Positions 1-6,975 of a DNA stretch of 14,656 bases are shown piece after piece (within the stretch, counting starts at the first letter, position 1; every line of letters starts with the position of its first letter). Made by a program: the position numbers and the translations under genes. Location of the stretch: contig CBINBI010000081.1 of NCBI GenBank assembly GCA_966248875.1, forward strand, positions 1 to 14,656. Direction: 5' to 3'. Below the pieces are notes generated by a model, which was given only the letters and a program-made list of their open reading frames with translations, made no database searches and was not told the DNA's origin. This DNA is from Dokdonella_A sp966248875 (GTDB lineage Bacteria; Pseudomonadota; Gammaproteobacteria; Xanthomonadales; Rhodanobacteraceae).

Positions 1-1031
1 CTGCCATCCTGCCTCACTGCGCAGGTGTGATAACCACCCGCGCCAACGGCCACGACTCCGGTCAGTCCCGACACGAGCACGGGTGTCGAACGTGCGGTTG
101 TGCTGCCGTCGCCGAGCTGGCCATATCCGTTGTAGCCCCAGCACGCCAGGGTGCCGTTCTGCCTCCGCGCGCAGGTGTGAAGCCCACCCGCACTGAGGGC
201 GACGGCGCCGGTCAGGTCTGATACGGGCATGGGTATCGAACGGTTGTTGGTGGTGCCGTCGCCGAGCTGACCCTCGTAGTTGCGGCCCCAGCAGGCCGCA
301 CTGCCGTCCTGCTTCAGCGCGCAGGTGTGATGCTCACCCGCACTGAGGGCGACGGCGCCGGTCAGATCCAGTACCGGCACAGGTGTCCATCGGTCGTTCG
401 TGGTGCCGTCGCCAAGCTGGCCGTACTCGTTATAACCCCAGCAGGCCATGGTGCCGTTCTGCTTCAGCGCGCAGGTGTGATCGTCACCCGCGCTGATTGC
501 GGCGACATCGGTCAGTCCCGCCACGAGCGTGGGTATCATACGTTTATCCGTGGTGCCGTCCCCGAGCTGGCCATAATAGTTACGACCCCAGCACGCCATA
601 GTGCCATCCTGCTTCAGCGCGCAGGTGTGACTCGCGCCAGCGCTGATGGAGGCGACGCCGATCAGGCCCGGCACGAGCGCAGGTGTCGAGTGGTAAAACG
701 TCGTGCCATCGCCGAGCTGACCGAACCCGTTATAACCCCAGCAAGCCACGCTGCCGTTCTGCTTGAGCGCACAGGTGTGACCATCACCGGTGGCGAGTGC
801 AATGACACCGCTCAGCCCCGGCACGAGCATCGGTGTCGTACGGTCATTGGTGGTGCCGTCGCCGAGCTGGCCGAAACCGTTCTCGCCCCAACAGGCCACG
901 CGTGTGTCCTGCATCACCGCGCAGGTGTGAACGCCGCCCGCGCTGACGGCGAACGCCTGTTCCTCGGTGGCCATGCCCGACCGGGCCAGGCAAAGCAGAA
1001 GCGCGGCCAGCGCAGCGGATCGCAGGATCAT
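1..1031 (-). CDS. Secreted RCC1-repeat (beta-propeller) protein, C-terminus cut by window edge
   Basis: The reverse strand is open from an ATG at 1031-1029 to the window edge, at least 343 codons. The first residues (MILRSAALAALLLCLARSG) form a signal peptide: an Arg, a hydrophobic core, then small residues. The rest is RCC1-type repeats, each with HTCA, an ACWG(Y/R)N motif and GQLGDGTT. The HTCA codons recur every 150 nt (near 29, 179, 329, 479, 629, 779 and 929) with no indel, so seven 50-residue units are seen. Each unit has two cysteines (HTC and ACW), which would suit disulfides in an exported propeller; that is inference. The start is supported by AGGAA seven nt upstream. RCC1 repeats normally build seven-bladed propellers that bind proteins or other ligands. 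In bacteria such secreted proteins are mostly uncharacterised, so no function is assigned. It lies downstream of pepN on the same strand, but 172 nt away across a repeat, so co-transcription is doubtful. Confidence 0.9.
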   Translation of the reverse strand, partial: MILRSAALAALLLCLARSGMATEEQAFAVSAGGVHTCAVMQDTRVACWGENGFGQLGDGTTNDRTTPMLVPGLSGVIALATGDGHTCALKQNGSVACWGYNGFGQLGDGTTFYHSTPALVPGLIGVASISAGASHTCALKQDGTMACWGRNYYGQLGDGTTDKRMIPTLVAGLTDVAAISAGDDHTCALKQNGTMACWGYNEYGQLGDGTTNDRWTPVPVLDLTGAVALSAGEHHTCALKQDGSAACWGRNYEGQLGDGTTNNRSIPMPVSDLTGAVALSAGGLHTCARRQNGTLACWGYNGYGQLGDGSTTARSTPVLVSGLTGVVAVGAGGYHTCAVRQDG

Positions 1032-1036
1032 GAGCG

Positions 1037-1070
1037 AATTCCTCGTTGGTCTCAGTAGTTACGAGGAACT
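1037..1070 (-). promoter_or_regulatory. Inverted repeat that would sequester the RCC1-gene Shine-Dalgarno
   Basis: TTCCTCGT at 1039-1046 and ACGAGGAA at 1061-1068 are perfect 8-bp inverted arms around a 14-nt loop. A G-U pair and an A-U pair extend the stem to 10 bp in the minus-strand RNA. The 3' arm of that RNA contains GAGGAA, the only good Shine-Dalgarno for the ATG at 1031. Folding would therefore block ribosome access. Regulation is inferred; only the repeat and its position are seen. Confidence 0.5.
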
Positions 1071-1122
1071 GCGATGGGGCGGACAACGGTGCGGTGATGC
1101 AGCGACGGGCTAAGCGAGATGA

Positions 1123-1187
1123 GGGAATGGGGAATTAGGGGAATAGGGAATAGGGAATAGGGAATAGGGAATAGGGAATAGGGAGAA
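1123..1187. repeat. (GGGAATA)n heptanucleotide tandem repeat, potential G-quadruplex
   Basis: Six perfect GGGAATA copies run from 1139 to 1180, flanked by degenerate copies (GGGAATG, GGGAATTA, GGGAGAA). Nine runs of three or more G, separated by 3-5 nt loops, lie on the plus strand, which fits the usual G-quadruplex pattern. The array starts 17 nt beyond the pepN stop codon, between pepN and the RCC1 gene. Similar GGGAAT-type arrays occur between genes in Xanthomonadaceae genomes, from memory. The rest of 1032-1203 holds the RCC1 leader, and I see no other gene in it. Confidence 0.9.
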
Positions 1188-1203
1188 GGATTCGTCGACC
1201 GCC

Positions 1204-3855
1204 TCACTCGCCTCCCAACGCCCGCCCCAGCAAATCGGCAAGATCCGGCGAATTCTCCCGACGCGCTGCCAGGCGCTCCAGCTCACGCCGCATCAGCGCG
1301 CGGCGGACCGGCTCGTAGCTGCGCCAGGCGCCGAAGGCCGTGACGAGGCGGGCGGCGACCTGCGGATTGATCGCGTCGAGCCGCGCGACGGCGTCGGCGA
1401 CGAAGCGATACGCCGCGCCATCCGGGCGATGGAACACACGCGGATTGCGCTGTGCGAACGCGAGCAGCAGCGCGTACACCGCATTCGGCGTGGTCCAGCG
1501 GAACGCGGGATGCGTGGTAAGCGCTTCGACGCGGGCGAGCGTGTCGGGCTCGGCGTGCGTCGCCTGCACGGTGAACCATTTGTCCATCACCATCGCGTCG
1601 CCGGCGTGGCGTTCGGCGAAGGCGTCGAGCGCCGCCTTCGCATCGCTCGCGCCGGCGCTGACCAGCACGCCCAGCGCGGCGAGGCGATCGGTCAGGTTGC
1701 GCGCGGCGGCGAACTGCGTACGCGCAAGATCGAGATGCGCCGCGTCGGCGCGGCAGAGCGCGGCGAGGCAGGCGTTGCGCAGGCGCCGCCGTGCCTGGGC
1801 AGGCGGCGTGACGTCGCCCTCGCCTGCGTCGAGCTGCGTGTAGCGTCGGAGCAGCGCCGGCGCGAGCGCGACCGCGAGCGCGTTTTCGACCTTCGCGCGG
1901 GCTTGGTGAACTGCTTCGGGATCGATATGGGCGAGCCCGGCGGTCAACGAAGCTGCGTCGGCGACCGTCAGGATTTCGGCAACGAGCGCGGGATCGGCCG
2001 AACGTTCCTCGAGCACCGCGTGGACCGCGCCGGTCCAGAGCCGCAGCAGCGCGGCATCCGGCTCGCCGGCGGACAATGTCCGGGCGAACAGCCGCCGCGC
2101 CAGTGTGTCGGCCGCGAACCAGCGGTTGAAACCGTCGGTGTCGTGGCGCGCGAGGTGGGCCAGCGTGGAGTCATCGTCGCTCTGTTCCAGCCGCACCGGC
2201 GCCGAATAGCCGCGCAGCAGGGAAACGACCGGTGCCTCGCCGACGTCGACGAAGCGGAATGTCGCCTCGTCGCCGCTCAGCGTCAGCACGCGCTCGCTGT
2301 CCGATGCCGTCGCCTCGCCGTCGAGGCGCACGCGGAGCGGCTTGCCGTCGGCACCGAACAGCTGCACGGCGACCGGAATCGGCAGCGCGTGCTTGCGCGG
2401 CTGGTTCGGTGTCGGCGGCGTGCGCTGCGCCAGCGTGATCTCGTACCGGCGTCCACGCGCGTCGTAGCGCCCGCGCACCGTGACGAGCGGCGTGCCGGCC
2501 TGCTCGTACCAGCGCAGCCACGCCGAGAGATCGCAGCCGTTCGCGTCGCCCAGCGCCGCGAGGAAATCCTCGATCGTGACGGCGTTGCCGTCGTGGCGAG
2601 AAAAATAGAGATCAAGCCCGCGCCGGAAGCCGTCGCGGCCGAGCAGCACGGCAAGCATGCGCACGATCTCCGCGCCCTTGTCGTAGACCGTCGCGGTGTA
2701 GAAATTGTTGATCTCGCTGTAGCGGTCCGGCCGCACGGGGTGCGCGAGCGGGCCCGCATCCTCGCTGAACTGCGCGCGCCAGAGCGTCCTTACGTCCTCG
2801 ATGCGGCGCAGCGTGCGCGACGCGAGATCGGATACGAACTCCTGCTCGCGATAGACCGTCAGCCCTTCCTTCAGCGACAGCTGGAACCAGTCGCGGCAGG
2901 TGACGCGGTTGCCGCTCCAGTTGTGGAAATATTCGTGGCCGACGACAGCGAGCACGTGGCGGTAGTCATCGTCGGTCGCATGCTCGGGATCGGCGACGAG
3001 ATACTTCGCGTTGAAGATGTTGAGACCCTTGTTCTCCATCGCGCCCATGGTGAAATCGCGCGTGGCGACGATGTGGAACACGTCGAGGTCGTAGCAGCGC
3101 CCGAACCGCTCCTCGTCCCAGCGCATCGCCAGCTTGAGACATTGCATCGCCCAGGCGCAGCGCCCGGCGAGGCCAGGCTCGGCGTGGATGAAGAGGCGCA
3201 CCCGGCGTCCTTCGGCGGTGACGAACTCGTCCTCGATGCAGTCGAGCCGCCCGGCGACCAGCGCGAACAGGTAGCTCGGCTTCGGATGCGGATCGACGAA
3301 GCGCGCGAAGTGCCGCCCACCGGGAAGCTCGCCGGCGCCGTCGGCATTGCCGTTCGCGAGCAGCAGGGGAAAGCGCGCCTTGTCCGCGCGCAGCGTGACC
3401 GTGTAGCGCGCGAGCACGTCCGGCCGGTCAGGGAACCAGGTGATGCGGCGGAAGCCCTCGGCCTCGCACTGCGTGAGCAGAAAGCCGCTCTCGCGCGTGC
3501 CGCTGAGATAAAGCCCCTGCAGCGCCATGTTGCGCTCGGGCACGATGCGCGCGCGCGTCTCGATCACGGCTGCCGCGTCGAGGCCGTGGATCGTCAGGCC
3601 GCGCGCGTCCAGCTCGTACCGGTCCGCGCCGACGGCGGCGCCATCGATGCGCAGCTCGAGCAGCTCGAGGCCTTCCCCGTCCAGGCGAAGAGGCGAGAGC
3701 GGCTGGCTCGCGTCCGGTTCGATACGAAGCCGCGCGGCGATCATCGTCTCCGCGGGATCGAGGTCGAGCTCGAGCGCGATGTCGGTGACGCGCCACGCAG
3801 GCGGACGGTAGTCGCGCAGGAATACGGTCGGCTTGGCGCCGGCGGTCGCGTTCAT
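1204..3855 (-). CDS. pepN: Aminopeptidase N (M1 zinc metallopeptidase)
   Basis: This 883-residue protein matches the length of E. coli PepN (870 aa). It is a cytoplasmic zinc exopeptidase that removes N-terminal residues from peptides. The key residues align with E. coli at a constant offset of +10: GAMEN at 271-275 (binds the substrate amino terminus), HEYFH at 307-311 with E330 (zinc ligands H307, H311 and E330; general base E308), and catalytic Y391 in TATVYDKGAE. The N-terminal beta domain, catalytic domain and long helical C-terminal domain are all present, so it looks intact. The reading frame is open far upstream through the neighbouring divergent gene, but homology begins at MNATAGAKPTVFLRDYRPP. 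An in-frame ATG at 3894 (MLACCKSFLRAPA...) is an alternative start. Neither start has a convincing Shine-Dalgarno. It is divergent from the PLP-enzyme gene. Confidence 0.96.
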   Translation of the reverse strand: MNATAGAKPTVFLRDYRPPAWRVTDIALELDLDPAETMIAARLRIEPDASQPLSPLRLDGEGLELLELRIDGAAVGADRYELDARGLTIHGLDAAAVIETRARIVPERNMALQGLYLSGTRESGFLLTQCEAEGFRRITWFPDRPDVLARYTVTLRADKARFPLLLANGNADGAGELPGGRHFARFVDPHPKPSYLFALVAGRLDCIEDEFVTAEGRRVRLFIHAEPGLAGRCAWAMQCLKLAMRWDEERFGRCYDLDVFHIVATRDFTMGAMENKGLNIFNAKYLVADPEHATDDDYRHVLAVVGHEYFHNWSGNRVTCRDWFQLSLKEGLTVYREQEFVSDLASRTLRRIEDVRTLWRAQFSEDAGPLAHPVRPDRYSEINNFYTATVYDKGAEIVRMLAVLLGRDGFRRGLDLYFSRHDGNAVTIEDFLAALGDANGCDLSAWLRWYEQAGTPLVTVRGRYDARGRRYEITLAQRTPPTPNQPRKHALPIPVAVQLFGADGKPLRVRLDGEATASDSERVLTLSGDEATFRFVDVGEAPVVSLLRGYSAPVRLEQSDDDSTLAHLARHDTDGFNRWFAADTLARRLFARTLSAGEPDAALLRLWTGAVHAVLEERSADPALVAEILTVADAASLTAGLAHIDPEAVHQARAKVENALAVALAPALLRRYTQLDAGEGDVTPPAQARRRLRNACLAALCRADAAHLDLARTQFAAARNLTDRLAALGVLVSAGASDAKAALDAFAERHAGDAMVMDKWFTVQATHAEPDTLARVEALTTHPAFRWTTPNAVYALLLAFAQRNPRVFHRPDGAAYRFVADAVARLDAINPQVAARLVTAFGAWRSYEPVRRALMRRELERLAARRENSPDLADLLGRALGGE

Positions 3856-3942
3856 CGCAGGGGCGCGGAGGAATGACTTGCAGCAGGCTAGCATGCGCGA
3901 CGCCGGCACGTGTATCGTGCGGCGCCCTGGAACACATCCGCC

Positions 3943-4896
3943 ATGACATCCGTCGAGCTTCCGGATTTCGCCGCGGTCGAGGCCGCGGCCGCGCGCATCG
4001 CGCCGTTCGCGCAGAGGACGCCGGTGCGCACGTCGCGTTCGATGGACAACCTCGCCGGCGCCGAGCTGCTGTTCAAGTGCGAGAACCTGCAGCGCGTCGG
4101 CGCATTCAAGTTCCGCGGCGCGTGCAATGCGGTGTGGTCGCTGCCGGACGATGTCGCGCGGCACGGCGTCGTCACGCATTCGTCCGGCAATCACGGCGCC
4201 GCAGTCGCGCTCGCGGCGAAGACGCGCGGCGTTCCCGCGCACGTCGTGGTCCCGGAAGGGGCGGTCAGGACCAAGCTCGCCGCGATCGAGGCATACGGCG
4301 CGGTGCTGCACAGTTGCGCACCGACGATGGCGGCGCGCGAAGCGGCGGCGGCGCGTCTCGTCGCGGAAACCGGCGGCACGCTGATCCATCCGTTCACGAC
4401 GCCAGCCGTGATCGCGGGGCAGGGCACGGCTGCGCTCGAGCTGGTGCGCGAGGCGGGCCATCTCGACGCGCTGGTCACGCCGCTCGGCGGCGGCGGGCTC
4501 GTCGGCGGCAGCGCGATCGTCGCGCGGGAGCTCGCGCCCGGCGCCCGCGTGTTCGGCGCCGAGCCCGAAGGTGCGGCCGACGCGTTCGAATCCCTGCGTC
4601 GCGGCGAGCGCGTGCAGGAGCTCGTGCCGCACACGATCTGCGACGGCCTGCGCGGCCTGATCGGCGAGATCAATTTCGATCTGCTCCGGAAGTACGACGT
4701 GACCGTGCTGACGGTCGCCGACAGCGACACGATCGCCGCCATGCGCCTCGTCTTCGAGCAAATGAAACTCGTCGTCGAGCCGTCGAGCGCGATCGCGCTC
4801 GCGGCAGTGCTGAGGCATCATGAGCACTTCGCCGGCCGGCGCGTCGGCGTGATTCTTTCCGGCGGCAACGTCGATCTCGACGCGCTGCCGTGGTGA
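3943..4896 (+). CDS. PLP-dependent threonine/serine dehydratase or serine racemase (fold-type II)
   Basis: This 317-residue protein has the fold-type II PLP architecture. K56 in GAFKFRGA is the expected Schiff-base lysine, SSGNHG at 80-85 binds the substrate carboxylate and PLP, GGGGL at 182-186 is the phosphate loop, and SGGN lies near the C-terminus (LSGGNVDLDALPW). There is no C-terminal ACT regulatory domain, so it is the catabolic TdcB or serine-racemase type rather than IlvA. The family deaminates Thr or Ser to 2-oxobutyrate or pyruvate and ammonia, and some members also racemise serine. E207, A211 and D213 match the divalent-metal site of mammalian serine racemase, and S81 matches its second catalytic base. 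The ATG at 3943 was chosen because homology starts just after it; the in-frame ATG at 3910 only adds 11 poorly conserved residues. DUF2214 follows after 19 nt, so the two are probably co-transcribed. Substrate cannot be told from sequence alone. Confidence 0.9.
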   Translation: MTSVELPDFAAVEAAAARIAPFAQRTPVRTSRSMDNLAGAELLFKCENLQRVGAFKFRGACNAVWSLPDDVARHGVVTHSSGNHGAAVALAAKTRGVPAHVVVPEGAVRTKLAAIEAYGAVLHSCAPTMAAREAAAARLVAETGGTLIHPFTTPAVIAGQGTAALELVREAGHLDALVTPLGGGGLVGGSAIVARELAPGARVFGAEPEGAADAFESLRRGERVQELVPHTICDGLRGLIGEINFDLLRKYDVTVLTVADSDTIAAMRLVFEQMKLVVEPSSAIALAAVLRHHEHFAGRRVGVILSGGNVDLDALPW

Positions 4897-4915
4897 TGGC
4901 GGAGGAGGCCCGACG

Positions 4916-5368
4916 ATGTGGCTCGATGCGATTCTCGCGTACCTTCACTTCATGGCGATCTTCGGTTTCTTCGCGTCGTTGACGCGCGAGCTGCTGCTGC
5001 TCCGGCAGGGCGCGGCGAACCTGGACCTGGAGACGCTGGCGCGCGCCGATCGCGGCTTCGGCATCCACGCAGGCGCCGTGCTCGTCACCGGCGCCTTGCG
5101 CGTGTTCTTCGGCATCAAGGGATCGGCGTTCTACCTGCACAATCCCGCGTTCCATCTCAAGATCGGCCTCTTCGTGCTGGCGGCGCTGATCTCGATCGTG
5201 CCGACGATGGCGTTCCTGCGCTGGCGCAAGGCGCGCCGTGCCGATGCGGCGTGGCGCGTGCCCGACGCGGAATGGCGGCGCATGCGCATGCTGGTCGGCC
5301 TCGAGATGGGCATCGTCGCGCTGATCCCGCTGGCTGCGGTGATCATGGCGCGCGGGCTCTTCATGTAG
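4916..5368 (+). CDS. DUF2214 family integral membrane protein
   Basis: This 150-residue protein has four likely membrane helices, at about 5-26, 49-67, 82-102 and 126-148, with a basic cytoplasmic loop (RWRKARR) between the third and fourth. The pattern (LAYLHFMAIFGFFASL, ATG-start helix with a His, then RVFFGIKGSAFYLHNPAF) is that of DUF2214, an uncharacterised family of predicted membrane proteins. The early helix His (H11) and H51 could in principle bind a cofactor, as in other small four-helix families, but nothing here shows it. A strong GGAGGAGG precedes the ATG by about 7 nt. The gene sits 19 nt behind the PLP-enzyme gene and probably shares its transcript. Its last 8 bp overlap the convergent transporter gene, the TAG stop lying inside that gene's final codons. 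Function is unknown. Confidence 0.88.
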   Translation: MWLDAILAYLHFMAIFGFFASLTRELLLLRQGAANLDLETLARADRGFGIHAGAVLVTGALRVFFGIKGSAFYLHNPAFHLKIGLFVLAALISIVPTMAFLRWRKARRADAAWRVPDAEWRRMRMLVGLEMGIVALIPLAAVIMARGLFM

Positions 5369-6305
5369 CTGCCTCGCGCTGCGGTCGGCGCAGGTTGACG
5401 ATCGTGAGCGCCGCACCGATCAGCGCGATCCCGGCGCACTCGACCGGTGATGGCCGCTCGCCCAGCAGCAGCCACGCGAAGCCGATGCCGGCGATCGGGA
5501 TGACCAGACTCGACAGGCCCGCGATATTGGCCGGCAGCCGCTCGACGACATAGGTCCACATCAGCCAGGCGAGGCCCGACGACAGCACCGCGTTGTAGGC
5601 GAGCGCGCCGACGAACCACGGTGACCAGTCGATGGCCCGCTCGCGGACGGCGAGCGCGAGCGTGACCAGGAACACGGTGCCGAACAGCATCTGCCAGGCC
5701 GTGAGCGACAGCGCGCCGACGCGGCAGCGCTGGAACAGCCGCTTCGACAGCACGACGCCGACCGCCCAGCAGACGCCGCCGCCGATCGCGAGCAGCGTGC
5801 TCCGCGCGTCACCGTGGCCTTGCCACGGCGCGATCACGAGCACGAGCCCCAGCGCGGCGAACGCCAGCCCAAGCCAGTGACGCGCGCCCGGCCGCTCGGC
5901 GAGCACGAGCCACGCCAGCAGCACGACCCAGAACGGCATCGTGTACGCATAGAGCGCGGTCTTGCCCGCGCCGCCGTCGACCAGCGCCCACTGCACCAGC
6001 GCCTGGAAACCGGCCGTCTGCGCGATGCCGATGAGCGCGGTCTGGCCGAGCGGCGGCGGGCGCAGCGGTTCGCGGCGCGCCAGCAGCACGAGAAACAGCA
6101 CCAGCGTGCCGAACGTGTAGCGCAGCGCCGAAAACGTGAACGGCCCCGAGTAGTGCAGCGCCTGCTTCATGATGATCCAGTTGTAGCTCCAGATCAGCGT
6201 GAGCACCGCGAGCGCGATGAGCGCGGCATGGCGAGGAGAGGATCGGACGGCCACGAAGGATTCCGGCGAGCGACGCGCGGCGGTTTGCGCGAAGCCCCGT
6301 ATCAT
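5361..6305 (-). CDS. EamA/DMT-superfamily transporter
   Basis: This 314-residue protein has about ten hydrophobic helices arranged as two EamA repeats, at about 28-158 and 170-305. The repeat signatures include LIWSYNWIIMKQAL with FSALRYTFG in the first half and YNAVLSSGLAWLMWTYVVERLP with SSLVIPIAGIGFAWLLLGE in the second. The family exports amino acids, other metabolites or drugs across the inner membrane; no substrate is evident here. The frame is open to 6386, but the ATG at 6305 is preferred. It has GGAGGTG six nt upstream, and the extension before it lacks membrane-protein character. The neighbouring PLP-enzyme and guanidino-hydrolase genes make amino-acid efflux a reasonable guess, no more. 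The stop overlaps the DUF2214 stop region by 8 bp. Confidence 0.92.
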   Translation of the reverse strand: MIRGFAQTAARRSPESFVAVRSSPRHAALIALAVLTLIWSYNWIIMKQALHYSGPFTFSALRYTFGTLVLFLVLLARREPLRPPPLGQTALIGIAQTAGFQALVQWALVDGGAGKTALYAYTMPFWVVLLAWLVLAERPGARHWLGLAFAALGLVLVIAPWQGHGDARSTLLAIGGGVCWAVGVVLSKRLFQRCRVGALSLTAWQMLFGTVFLVTLALAVRERAIDWSPWFVGALAYNAVLSSGLAWLMWTYVVERLPANIAGLSSLVIPIAGIGFAWLLLGERPSPVECAGIALIGAALTIVNLRRPQREAAT

Positions 6306-6311
6306 ACGCAA

Positions 6312-6322
6312 CACCTCCGGAG
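6312..6322. promoter_or_regulatory. Palindromic CTCCGGAG serving as Shine-Dalgarno for both divergent genes
   Basis: CTCCGGAG at 6315-6322 is a perfect palindrome in the 25-nt gap between two divergent start codons. Read on the minus strand, GGAGGTG (6318-6312) lies six nt before the transporter ATG. Read on the plus strand, GGAG (6319-6322) lies eight nt before the tag ATG at 6331. The sequence and spacings are seen directly; dual use is inferred. Confidence 0.6.
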
Positions 6323-6330
6323 CCGGACCG

Positions 6331-6918
6331 ATGCGCGAAGACCGACGACCGCGATGCAGCTGGGCCGCTGCATCCACCGACAACATGCGCCGCTATCACG
6401 ACACCGAATGGGGCGTGCCGCTGCACGACGACCGCGCGCTGTTCGAGTTCCTCTGCCTGGAAGGCGCGCAGGCCGGGCTCTCGTGGCGCACGGTGCTGGA
6501 CAAGCGTGACAACTACCGGCGCGCCTTTCATGATTTCGACATCGAGCGCTGTGCGCGCCTCAGCGATCGCCGCATCGAAATTCTGCTTGGCGACCCGGGC
6601 CTGATCCGCAACCGGATGAAGATCACCGCGGTGCGTGACAACGCGCGGGCGGTGCTCGACGTCATCGCCGAGCACGGCAGTCTCGATGCGTTTCTCTGGT
6701 CGTTCGTCGGCGGCAAGCCGGTGAAGAATGCCTGGCGCAAGGGCAGCGAAGTGCCGGCGAAGACGGAGACCTCGGACCGCATGAGCAAGGCGCTCGCGAA
6801 GCGCGGCTTCCGCTTCGTCGGCTCAACGATCTGCTACGCGTTCATGCAGGCGACCGGCATGGTCAACGATCATCTCGTGACCTGCTTCCGCTACGACGCA
6901 CGACTAAAAACCCGCTGA
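6331..6918 (+). CDS. tag: DNA-3-methyladenine glycosylase I
   Basis: This 195-residue protein is close to E. coli Tag (187 aa), a helix-hairpin-helix-superfamily glycosylase that removes 3-methyladenine from alkylated DNA. The structural zinc ligands are present: C9 in RCSW, H23 in YHDTEWG, and H181 and C185 in NDHLVTC. Motif CLEGAQAGLSW gives E44 and W52, matching E38 and W46 of the E. coli base-recognition pocket. LSKALKKRGF-like (MSKALAKRGF) and the ICY(A)FMQA motif are also conserved. The ATG at 6331 gives the usual short N-terminus before the first zinc Cys and has GGAG eight nt upstream; upstream ATGs in frame only read through the divergent gene. It is divergent from the transporter and 57 nt ahead of the hydrolase gene, so the latter two may share a transcript. 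Confidence 0.95.
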   Translation: MREDRRPRCSWAAASTDNMRRYHDTEWGVPLHDDRALFEFLCLEGAQAGLSWRTVLDKRDNYRRAFHDFDIERCARLSDRRIEILLGDPGLIRNRMKITAVRDNARAVLDVIAEHGSLDAFLWSFVGGKPVKNAWRKGSEVPAKTETSDRMSKALAKRGFRFVGSTICYAFMQATGMVNDHLVTCFRYDARLKTR

Positions 6919-6975
6919 GCCGGCAGGACGAAACCGGCGCGCGCGCATCCACCCAGCACGCCGTTCGCGGAAATC

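Noticed and set aside
327..1058. Plus-strand 243-codon frame across the repeat region
   Set aside because: It is the antisense of the RCC1 array. Its apparent repeats arise only because the 150-nt period is a multiple of three, and the minus-strand frame has recognisable RCC1 motifs, a signal peptide and a ribosome site.
1032..1122. Sigma70 promoter for the RCC1 gene (TTGTCC, 19 nt, TAACTA on the minus strand)
   Set aside because: The spacing is long and both hexamers are poor matches, so it cannot be supported without a mapped transcript start.
1123..1187. CRISPR-like array
   Set aside because: The repeat is a simple 7-nt tandem with no spacers, so it is a microsatellite rather than a CRISPR.
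1429..3876. Plus-strand 815-codon frame opposite pepN
   Set aside because: It is a GC-driven antisense frame rich in Arg, Ala and Gln with no recognisable domain. pepN on the other strand has all catalytic residues.
3856..4827. N-terminal extension of the pepN frame to 4827
   Set aside because: The extension is antisense to the intact PLP-enzyme gene and low-complexity. Homology to PepN begins at the ATG at 3855.
6919..6975. GCCGG...CCGGC hairpin after tag as a terminator
   Set aside because: The stem is only 5 bp and no T-run follows, so it does not support ending the transcript before the hydrolase gene.
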